This document shows positions 20,801 to 31,420 of a stretch of DNA of 64,000 bases, piece after piece. The notes under the pieces are model-generated. The model had not been told where the DNA came from. It searched no databases and saw only the letters and a list, made by a program, of their open reading frames with translations. Source of the DNA: Pyrocephalus nanus (lineage: Eukaryota > Chordata > Aves > Passeriformes > Tyrannidae); NCBI GenBank assembly GCA_038380795.1, contig CM076259.1, positions 21,620,977-21,684,976 on the forward strand, read 5' to 3'. The translations under genes and the position numbers were made by a program. Positions within the stretch are counted from its first letter, which is position 1. Each line of letters opens with the position of its first letter.

Positions 20801-23800
20801 CAGTGAGGTTAGGTGCAGACCAGACGCAAGGTACCACAGCTGTCAGTGCAAGCTGCAAACGCATCCTGAGCACTGGACAAAAACACTGGAAAGGGCCCCT
20901 GCTGCTAGCACATGAAATCTCTAAGTAAAGCTGGGTTTGGATGTGCTCATACAAGCCACACACATTGCTGGTGCTGAGCGAAGGCTCTCCCGCCTGCTCA
21001 GAGAGCACTGCCAGTCATGGTTCTCATGAGCTACTAGATTATGACAGTAACAAAACATCCTGAAAGAAACCACCAAAAGCACCATCAACGGGGGTCTTTG
21101 GTGCACCGTAAGAAACCCCTGCATTGACTGTGGCTGACTGTGCTGATAGGAAACATCCCATCAAACTAATGGCATAAATTCCCCCAGCATTAGTGCTCAA
21201 AGTATCTTCTGAGACGTCACTGAATCTAGAAAGCTCCATTCCCTGTGGAATGGCTCTGTATTAAAAGGCCAAGAATTTTTTTCAAGTCTCAGCAGCTTTC
21301 TGTGATTTCAATACTCCTGCTGAGTGCTAAACCACTTACTGTCATGACAGAACTAGAGTCTTGACACCTCAGTGATCAAGTTACTATTCAATAGCTGGAC
21401 TGAGTAAGATAGCTACCAGAGGAAGCCTACAGTTCCTGGCTTGTGGCTGGATAGTCTTGGTGCACTGCCTCTCCTCAGAACAGCAGTAACTGGCATCAAT
21501 GTGGAAGGAAAATTGCCCACTTCGCAATTCTGACCACTTAAGGGAATTGCCTCTTGCTCAGAGACTTCCCTACATACATCAGTGTATCTCAGATATACGC
21601 GTAGATACATCATTCCTGCCTATTATGTCAGTGCACTTAGGGTTAAAGAAGAAGAGGAAGAAGGCAGCTCTTACTGAAACCAGAAGATGCTGGGTGATTT
21701 CGAGAAACTCTAGACTACACCCTCTCAGGTGACCACTGCCATCCTGTTCTGTGTTTGCACAGCTGCTAGCACAGGATCAAGACAGCCAGTGTCTAAGCCC
21801 TCAGCTCTGTGACAGCACAAAACCAAAACTGAAATGACACTACACTTTGAATCATGAGTTATTATTACTTATGAAAGAAGAAGTGGTTTCTAGAGCTTGA
21901 CAAACTTCTAAACTTAAGATATCCCATGGTGCCATCATCCACAAGAGACAGGAAATCTTGTTCACAGTCTTCTATCGTATTAACATATGTTTGGCTTTGG
22001 GTTTTTCCTCCCATGTTCCACATACATTTGAACACGCATGTGCAGACAGCTGACAAACTCTCCTCTTAATTACTGCTGATTTACAGCAGTCAGTCAAGGA
22101 AGCTTCACTGACAAGGGAAGGGGTACAGGAAGTACCAATATTTGGCTATTTGGTCTCTGAGAGAGAGGTGGGAGATGCAGCTGGCTGAGGTCAGTAATAG
22201 GAATCCACGTAAAAATGTATATGTGTCTCTCAACAGTGTCTGCTACAGGACAATGGTACTGCCCTTAGGCCCCAAATAAAGTGCAGGGCCCCTTGTTTTA
22301 GAAACTAATTATATTCTGATCTACATAGCTCTGTAACTACAGCATCCCCTTACTGCTTTTACTGTATTAGTTATTCCCCTGGGCTTTTTTATCTTCTTTG
22401 ATGTAATCTGCCCATCATGCAGATTAGCTGCAGCCCAACTGTTACTATGCTTCAGTTGGAGGAAGAGTGGTAATGAAAAGAGGACCTGGGCTTTTTGGTC
22501 TAAAATGAAAACATGCTGAGAGAAAGAAAGAAGGCAGCAGCCTCAAAGACACAAACTGGCCCTCAGATGAGTTATTAAGAATTGTCATGCCTTCCCTCCA
22601 CCTTGACCTCCCCTCCACAAAATTACCTTGCTCAGCGCAACACAAACACGTGCCAAAAGCCAAGCCCTGTTTATCGCACAGGTTACCTTCAGGATCAGGT
22701 GAAACTTAGAGAGGTTTGCGAGCTGCTTGGTTCACACTCATTAACTTCTTCTCTCTGGCACTTACAAACCATCAGACTTGGCAGAACAAGGAGTAATTGG
22801 ACCTCGGATTTTACCCAGAAGTGGAAGCACAAGAGGTGAACTATTTCACAACTATGTTTAAACAAGTTCCTAGTTTGGTTTGCCTGTCTGGCCCACAAGT
22901 ATAATAATTATACAACCTATGCTCAAAATTAGGTGCAAGTGACCTCAGAATACCATAATTTATTTTTTAAAAAAGAAACTACCAACATGTGTTCAAAATC
23001 TATCCGTCTCCTATTAATATTTTTAATTCTTAATTTCTCTTCAGATAGGTCTAGGCAAAGAGATTACTTCATTCTCTCTAAAAATACATACAGAGCATCA
23101 GGAAACACTGTGAGGCAGCATTCCAGTGCTGGCTAACATCTTCTGATATGCAAAAACACCACCAAGTAAGACTAAGTTTTCCTAAACTCCAGATTCTTTT
23201 CAACCTGTTCCCACAGCTGTTGGATAAAAGTCTCAGAAAGTTAAAATGGAGAAGCACTTGAACCATAATAACCATTATCTGACAGACCTCTCTAGAAATT
23301 GCTTTGTACCAGGAGAGATTGATATTTCCAACTGACAAAAACAGCTACTGCTTTGATGAAAACTTGTAAAAAAAAGTGCCAAAACCAACCTCACCCAAAC
23401 CGTCCAATTTTTATTTCTTTTCACTGGAGATGCTGAAAAGCATTTTACCCTGGAGTATGTAGCTCAGCAGGGGCCACTAATAAAAGACTTCATTGCAAAA
23501 TTGCTGTACGACTGAGTGAAACAATGGCTTCTTTATTAAAATATTTTAAAGACTCCTGAGGGAAATGCGGCATGGCTGGAATGCCCTCAGTGAAAGGTTC
23601 ATTGCCATGCTATGCACTTCTGCTGTGTAATGTTTTACAAGCTTGGCTGCCCTGTGAATGGGGAGAGTTAGTTCTCAGCTGGTAGAGGCAGCTTGCATAA
23701 TACCAGACAAGTTAATCGGTAACAAGCAATGCAGGAGACCTTTGTTCCGAGTGTGACATACTCAAATTCCACACTAAGCACATTGACGCTTCTGAGAGTT

Positions 23801-26800
23801 ACTCATTGACACGCTTTATTAAATCGCATGGACTACACCTTGATGCACCAAAAATGACTAGTTGAGCAGAGCTGCATCCTTCTGATACCTTCAATCCTAA
23901 ACTGTTGCACTATAACCCCAACCCACAGATCAGCTCGGGACTGGTACGAAAGCATTTCCAGGGTGAATGACCACAAGCACCTTGCAGCAGGCCCACAGGC
24001 CCAGACAATGGCAGCAGGCAGGCGAGGAAGAAGCAAACAGGAGAATGCAAGTTGGCAGCCAGAAGAGACCTTCTGTAACAGGACTCTTTTCTTATGGAAA
24101 TGGTTATGGGAAGCATGCCTCCCCACTTCAAGAAGAGTGCTCATCTGTCCACTCTGAATAGCTTGCTAAAACATCCCCCCCTCCAACCCCCAACCCCCCA
24201 TTGCCCTCTGCCTCCATGAATAAATGCAAAGGGAAATAAGACATAAGGCATGCCTCTCCTGGCACTATCTGGAATGCCAGACCATGGACAGCTGGCCTTC
24301 AGCAGGTGGAAGACATGCTGCTCCAAAAGCTCAGGCACACTGCAGCTCTTAACTTCAGGCAGAGCATTTAGTTAATAACAAGTCTTAATAAGGAAAATGA
24401 TCATGGTTTTCCTCGTCCACAGCACTTGCCCGGACAAAACATGTTTACTGAACTGGCCAGTCCTGTCATTGCTTATTGTACAGCATCACCTGCCATCTCC
24501 CCAAGGCTGGATCCAGGCAGCTGAACTTCCAGTGCCAGAACTCGGAGAGCCCCCATCTACCAGACCGCCATAGCAGATCTGTACAGCCAGATGATATTAC
24601 TAGTTTGCTTTAAAGGCTTAGAAGCAGTAAGCCAGTCTCACTGGTGCAAGGCTGAGCAAGGGAATGAAGAGCTTCCGGTGGTTGCACAGTCCGCCAGTCC
24701 CCAGCCTTACTCCTGACCAACTGCACAGCTGAAGTTCAAAGACGTGACAGGGAAAAAATCCAACCATCATGACAGCTCCCTCAGAAGACAGACAAAACCC
24801 ACTCTTCTTTGATAACAGCAAAGTCATCCCCCTTTGATAGGTTATTTTCATGTCTGTGGGTGCCACAAATAGCTCTGAGGCAGGGGAGAAGGCCAGCAAG
24901 CGATACTCGAGGAGGACCTCGCTACTGCGGGGCTGGAAAGCCGCCCGCGACACTGAAAGCTGACACATCTGCCCCCAAAGTCCTGCGGCCCAAGGCAGAG
25001 CCTGACGGCACCCGGCAGCCATGTGGTGGCACGGACACAGCACCCCGAGGTGCCACTGGAAAGAGCACCCATGGGGACACTGGAGTACATACAAGTACAC
25101 ACACACAGATGCATGTACGACTACTAAAGATTTTGTAATCACGCAAAGGGACCCCATGAGACCGACTGACTGCCCCAACACCATGGCATAGGAACATAAA
25201 GCCAGCGTGTGTGGCTCAGCAGGCTGCACTGCCGTGTAGAGACCTTTCAGGTTACCCCAGATGCATGCAGTCTCACATCCCCTGAGTGTTTTGCAGCATT
25301 ACAAATGCCCTTTTGGAATTGCTCACGCACACACAAAAACCCCAAACCCAAAAACTTTGAACTGCACAGTATGAGCAACAATGTACATGTAGAGCATGCC
25401 AAAGACCAGAAATACTGGTTTTGTTATAACTGCAGTTCTAGGCTACTGCTTTTTTTAATTATGTAGATTCCTGCATAATCTGAAAGGTACTGAGCCACTT
25501 GAGACCCAGCAGACTGAGGTGTGTGTACAGCACCACCTCCTGTGGGAAGTTTTACTCACTGTACTTCCAGTGATGAGAATATGGTCTTCACTGACTGACT
25601 TTTAATTTGCCTTCACTTCTTTAAGGAGGCACATAAACTGTGAAGTTTTGTAGCCACAACACCTTGTTTGAAGTACTTTGATTAAAAACTATTCCAGGAA
25701 TGACCAATTTCAAAGAAATTTGTCTAGAGAACGATGATTCATGAGATCCAATGGTTTGCGAGCTTCTATTTTACCAAGATATTTATCAGAAATGTTCCTC
25801 AGGTGAGTTGAGAAACAGAATCATCTTTCACCACATGTACATGACACATCTCTAGTCTGCTAAATAAAGCAGTTTCTTGGCATATAAAATATGCATGTTA
25901 CAGTCCTTGCCCTACTTGACTCAGAAAGAATATGAACGCAGCTGAGTACTGTGATTGCTTGCTCCAAAAGTATCTCCCTTACAAAAAGCAGAAAAAAACA
26001 AACAGAGAAGAGGTAGAACAGTACCTGCTTTGGATGTGGGAAACAAATGCAACCCTCTGCTCTGAAGGAATGTCCTACACAACATCAGTTGATATGAAAA
26101 ATTAAGAAACTCCTGAGAAAGCCTTCACTCACGAATCACTCATGAAACTCCATCATCTCACAAATACTCCATTGCTATCAGTCTCCCTTCTCTACTTCCT
26201 CCTTTCTTTCCTCTCCTCATTAAAATGGGAAACTGATGACAAGCCTGAGAAAACAGACTGTTCTGAGCTATTTGTGTCTATCTATTGTCACTTGTGAAAA
26301 TACATTTTGTACTGATATGAGGACACACAAGTCTATGAAGTGAAAAAGTAAGTGCCTGACCCAGTAAGTCAAACAACTCATCTAAGAGGCTTCAGGGCAA
26401 TATTCACCCTCCTCTTTTATCACTAAACTAGTAATAAAAAGAGCAGTTACAGCCCTACAACTGAAAATACACTGATTTTTCCATTGCAACCAGTTGTGTT
26501 TTCGGCTCAACTGCATATCCCCTCCTCCCTTGAGTCAAAGTGAGTTATTCATTAATTCTGATATTCGTTAGTCACTGCCTAAGACATCAAGTAGTTTGTA
26601 GAACAAAAACAGGAGTTAAGGGTCAAACTAGTGGGTCCAAGTGCTCATATTTGCTTTTGGGGCTGGTTTGTTTGTCTGAGGGGGTTTTAAGATTAAAAGT
26701 GAACTTTCCTTTTTTCCAGGTCCATGGAAAATAGGTCCAAGAAAAAACCATTGAAAAACTCCTGTACTATATTATTTAAATATAGTGTTCTAAACTAAGT

Positions 26801-29800
26801 GCAAAATCTGGCCCTTCTTTAGTTAATTAGTCCTTGCTATTCCCAAGACGGTTGTTCTCTCTCCTTTCCCCAAGTACTCCATGGTCATGATTCTTGGGAG
26901 AAAGGTCACAACCTTACACTTCCTAGTGACAGACAATTTAGTGCAAACCACCAAAGTCACCTAGAGTTTGCTATTAACTTCAGGAAGCATTTGATCTAAT
27001 CCTCAATTACCTATCTCATCTCCTCTTAGAAGTCTCCTTTTGGGGACAACCAGCAGCTGCCATTGCAAAATCTTTTCAAATTTCAGCTGTATCTGAAACT
27101 GTGGGTGATGAAAACTGCCGAGAAGGGTGGAGAAATCTTAAGATAAGCAGTATCTGGCACTAAGGCTACCTGAGTTCTCTGGAAAGCCCTGGAGAGTTTC
27201 CTTTTACACAGGAACATGCCTTTATTGTGCTTCCACAAATACAATGTATTTAAGGCTCATGACGGGACAGTAGGTCAACCAGGTATCTCCCTTTTCCATC
27301 TCCATTTGGTTCTGGAAGTTCCAAAGTCACAAAACCAATTAACACACAGACCAGCCTATTCAGCTTTCTAACCACAAAGTGGCAATAGCAGTAGTCCCCC
27401 CAGCCTCCAAAGTCCTCTGGGCACTGCTGACCCTGCAGATGTTCACACAGAACATGTGGCCAAAAATGAGTTAGGACTGTGGCAGGGACCCCTAATAAGC
27501 TGCTTTAGCATTATCAGTGCAAGTACTGCACACACCAGCCAACAGATACAGCCAAGGCTCTCCTTGTACAAACGCACTGGGTTCAATTTAAGCTCAGAGA
27601 TACTGGGACTTCCACTCTGCAGCCCTTACACCTGTAGGGAGGGGCTGCACTGGAAATGAGAACCTCTGGAAAAGAGTGACTCAAACATTAGGCATGGCCA
27701 AAGTTGTACAAAAGCTCTGAAATAAAGGCAGTAAATATCTTTATTCATGGTGTATCAGACTAAGTCTTCCTGCTTTGGGGCTGGAACAGTTCCCTGAGGC
27801 CCAGCTCTCTGGTTCACAAGAGTTTCAGAAAGCTTACATCACAACATCCTCTCTCCAAGAAAGCTTTATGGGTTTTGACAGAGTAATTATTTTCATCAGC
27901 AAAACAGGAGTGCAATATGCATAAAGTCTGGGTTTTGGAGCTATACTGGGTAGTACCTGCAGAAGAGCATTAAAACTGTACAAAACCCAATGACACCAGA
28001 AGAAAGGAAAAGAGACTGCTGGAGATGGACTCATTCTGAGGTTTTAGAAAGGATTATCTTTTTAGCATAAATATAGCAGACCAGATTTCTCTCTGAAATT
28101 TACTCCAGATTCCTCCTCTTCTAATCAGCTGGCCTAAAATGATACTGTAAAGCTTTAACAGGAACTGCAGCAGTAACATCTCAGCAACAGCAACATCTCC
28201 TACCAGAACATGGACACAATGAACAAACACTAACTCCATATTAAAAGAAGCAAGTTTCATGGCACCAACATGGCCAAGGTCATTGACAAGGGCCTTACCT
28301 ACCTCCGAATTCATCTCCTCCAAGGTTGAGAATAACTGCTCTGTTAAACTCATTATATTAAAATATCCACTAAAGAATCAAAACCCTCACTGCCATTTAC
28401 TGAACAGCATATTTCTTAAAGAGGTTTGTCTGGCTTGGTTTCCTTCTGTAGTTGTTTAGCAGGCCACACAGTCACTCTGCTCTAGCCCAACACTTACAGC
28501 ACTGTTACAGTTACCGAGGCTGGGAAAGAAAGGTCTAGTTTCCACTTGCCAGCAAATGAAGCCTCTGTGACTGGATTTAAGCTCTTCTCACAGAAAAGCT
28601 CACTGAGGAAAAAGTCCTTCCCAAGGATGATCTCTGTGTACTGATCTCAGTATTTCTTTTTCATCAGTTGTGACAAGCCTTTGCACTTGAGCAAATCCAG
28701 AGGTTACTGTTTACTTTGCTTACCTATGTTTTCAGGCAACTATGCTTCTTACAGAAGACAGATCTAAAGATACTCCAAGAATTTAAGTGTTAGCAGTAAA
28801 AAGGCTTCTGTAGTTTACATTATAATGCTTATTTGCCAAAAAATCAGAATGAAACATTCACTGCTTTATTTCTCACTAAAGAACATTCAGCAATGTCCTT
28901 TACAACTGCTGGCTTAACCCGGACTGTTACAGAAGGAACTACAGACTGATGAAGAGTCGTAATCTGCGTGAAATTATGCTTATGGCAAAAAAAAAAAAAT
29001 TAGATTTCTCTCCCAAAAAAATATAATCAATAAACAACAGTTAAAATGATCAGACTGAAATGGGAACTGCAAGGTGTGTAGTGAGACTAATATTAGATTA
29101 AGAACTTAGCTCATGATTCAGCTGCGAGATTCAAAGGACAAACACTTGTAATGGAGACCCTGAGAAAGAACTCCAGCCTCAGTTTTTGCTTTGGAGAAGC
29201 AATTCCTGCCTCACTTACAGTAGCTATAAACTCAATTTAAACAACCAGAAAAATGAGGTTATATTTGCTTTTCACCAGGAAAGGAAAACAGTAAAGGGAA
29301 CAGACTGTGGACACAAGAGAGAGACACAAGCCATGACTAAGGGACTTCAGGCACGTGGTGAAAAATACCTGTTTGCTTGTTAAGTCTCTTTGGGAAGGAA
29401 CTAGAAGTTGTCAACTTTTAACGACACCTTGGAAATACTTTAAAAAGCTGCAACTTTGTTGATACTGACTGCCTTTCTAAGTATTGAATTTCACTAGTCT
29501 ACGCCTTAAACTGGATGCAATTTCCTAGCAAACAGCACTTTATCCCACAGGTTATTTCATGAAGGGAGATGGTGATGCAGTCAGCTCTTCCTCACTCCCC
29601 AGTGAAACAACCGTTTTGGCAATGTAAAATTATCCAAGCCAGGACAACTCTTGCTGCTCCATCATTCTGCTATAACCTGACAGTAAAACACTCACAAATA
29701 TGTGCAACCAGTAAAACACAAGCCATGGATGCACTGGAAAAACATCTTCACTGACACAGTGATCCATCCAAGATATGCTTACACACCACTTCAACCCCTT

Positions 29801-30457
29801 GTACAGACTTCAGTTTTGAGGCACAGAATTAAGTGAATGAGCTTGTTCTGGTTTTCACAGTGAGTACTTCTGTCTTTATAAACTCCTCTAAATTTAACAT
29901 TTTGCCATTTTACTGGACCTTAATGAAAGCATACAAAGCCAAAATCAGATAATAATTAGTAAGTTAATATAAAACGCAGGAAATACGAAGTGATGTTCAT
30001 AAGCATGACTGTCTAAAAATAAACCTGGACCCTATCTGGAGAATTTGAATCCCTAGTGCCTGTAATATTCCAAGCTTCACAAAAGCTCACTGTAGAAACA
30101 ATCCAGATCAGGAGTCATGGTGGTCATCCAAAGGCTAAGAAGGTGTCCCTGCAGGAGCACCGTTAGGGCTGATATTCAGTGCCAAGGACACAGGATGTTC
30201 AGACAAAGAGAAGACTGTTGACTTTCATTTAATTAAATACTTCACTGTACTATATTCATTCAAGAAAAATGCATGGATGAATTTTTTATAGTATCAGAAT
30301 TAACTGAGCTAAATGCCCTAAAAAACTTCCACTTTTGTGTCTAGTCTGGTCCCCAACACAGCTACTCTACTTACCAGCTTCAAAGACTGTCAGGAATAGC
30401 TTTTCATGTTACAGCTTCCTGTGATATAAGAGCACATGTTTGTCTAGCAGGTCTTAC
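14816..30457 (-). other. NME7: NME7 last intron (15.6 kb)
   Basis: A large intron upstream of the tiny terminal exon. It contains A-rich patches, a 9-G run near 16,933, a C-run block at 24,175-24,206 and a GC-rich block near 24,900-25,060. No confident transposon, RNA gene or nested protein gene was seen. The longest open frame here (minus, 24,618-25,229) looks like chance opening in GC-rich sequence. Confidence 0.8.
24175..24206 (-). promoter_or_regulatory. G-quadruplex-capable motif on the NME7 sense strand
   Basis: C runs at 24,175-24,181, 24,187-24,191, 24,194-24,199 and 24,204-24,206 with loops of 5, 2 and 4 bases give a G3+N1-7 motif on the minus strand, which would be transcribed in NME7 pre-mRNA. 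Folding is not demonstrated. Confidence 0.5.
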
Positions 30458-30565
30458 CTCCAAAAGCCCGTCTTCAGGAAGGTCTGTGCAGTGAACAGCA
30501 TTCTGAATCTTGTTCTTCCCAAAGAGAGCACGCAGAGTTCCAGGTCGGAGGTGACGGGCTAATTC
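30458..30565 (-). CDS. NME7: NME7 penultimate coding exon (NDPK active-site segment)
   Basis: The exon is 108 nt (36 codons, phase 0 at both ends), with acceptor aatag|gaa and donor gag|gtaaga. It translates as ELARHLRPGTLRALFGKNKI and then QNAVHCTDLPEDGLLE. RPGTLR corresponds to the conserved PGT/IRG element of NDP kinases. NAVHCTD corresponds to the N-x-x-H-G-S-D active-site motif, with the phosphoacceptor histidine retained but Gly-Ser replaced by Cys-Thr, as in the vertebrate NME7 second domain. The CR1 insertion lies just 135 bases upstream in transcript direction. Confidence 0.96.
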
Positions 30566-30699
30566 CTATTGAACACAAGCAAACCAGAAGACCTTTGTGA
30601 ACCACACTGTTCCTTTATATCATGGATGCAAATAATCTTATAAAGTAAAACATTTTTGTGCTATTAAAGTATGTGTAGTACACTACAAAAGAAAACAAA

Positions 30700-31420
30700 G
30701 ATTGAGAACAGCCCTAAGAAGGACTTGGGAGTGCTGGTGGACAAGAAGTCGATGTGACCCATCAGCGTGCACTCACAGCCCAGAAAGCCAAACATGTCCT
30801 GGGGCTGCATCAAAAGCAGTGTGGCCAGCAGGTCAGGGCAGGTGATTCTTCCACTCTGTTCCACTCTGGTATGGAGTACCCCACCTTGAGTGCTGCATCC
30901 AGCTCTGGGGTCCCAAAAACAAGAAGGATGTGGGCCTGCTGGAGCAAGTCCAGAGGAGGGCCATGAAGATGATCAGAACACCTCTACTATGAACACAGGC
31001 TGAGAGAGCTGGGGTTGTTCATCCTGGAGAAGACAAGGCTCCAGGAAGACCTTATAGCAGCCTCCCAGTACCTAAAGGGGGCTACAAGAAAGCTGGAGCT
31101 TACTAGGGCATGTAGTGATAGGACAAGGGGGAATGGTTTTAAACTGAAAGAGGGTAGGTTTAGATTAAATACCAGGAAGAAATTCTTTAGGTTCAGATTA
31201 AATACTAGGAAGAAATTCTTTACTGCGAGGTTGGTGAGACACTGGAGCAGGTTGTCCAGAGAAGCTGTGGATGCCCCATCCCTGAAAGTGTTCAAGGCCA
31301 GGTTGGATGGGGCTTTGAGGAACCTGGTCTAGTGGAAGGTATCCCTGCCCACAGCAAGGGGGTTGGAACTAGATGATCTTGAAAGTCCCTTCCAACTCAA
31401 ACTGTTCTATGATTCTATGA
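30700..31420 (+). mobile_element. CR1 LINE, 5'-truncated 3' end
   Basis: About 720 bp match the 3' portion of avian CR1. The frame-broken end of the reverse-transcriptase ORF reads DLGVLVDKK, then SSVASRS, LLEQVQRRAMKMI, ARLDGALRNLV and a stop. This is followed by the conserved 3' UTR (ggttggaactagatgatctt, ccttccaactc) and the terminal repeat tctatgattctatga at 31,407-31,420. The coding part is broken by frameshifts and stops, so it is a dead copy. It is antisense to NME7, in an intron. The 5' edge near 30,700 is approximate. The element contains a 33-bp tandem duplication. Confidence 0.93.
31156..31221 (+). repeat. 33-bp tandem duplication inside the CR1 copy
   Basis: Units 31,156-31,188 and 31,189-31,221 differ at two of 33 positions by my reading. 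In the CR1 frame each encodes RFRLNTRKKFF, so the duplication is in frame. CR1 sequences as I recall them carry a single unit here. Confidence 0.9.

Noticed and set aside
24618..25229. 203-codon open frame on the minus strand, the longest in the window
   Set aside because: No recognisable domain. It is rich in Cys, Ser and Leu as expected from GC-rich noncoding DNA, it overlaps several other open frames in the same patch on both strands, and it lies inside an NME7 intron without splice or promoter support.
31015..31332. 105-codon open frame resembling a protein
   Set aside because: It is the decayed 3' end of the CR1 reverse-transcriptase ORF, not a host gene.
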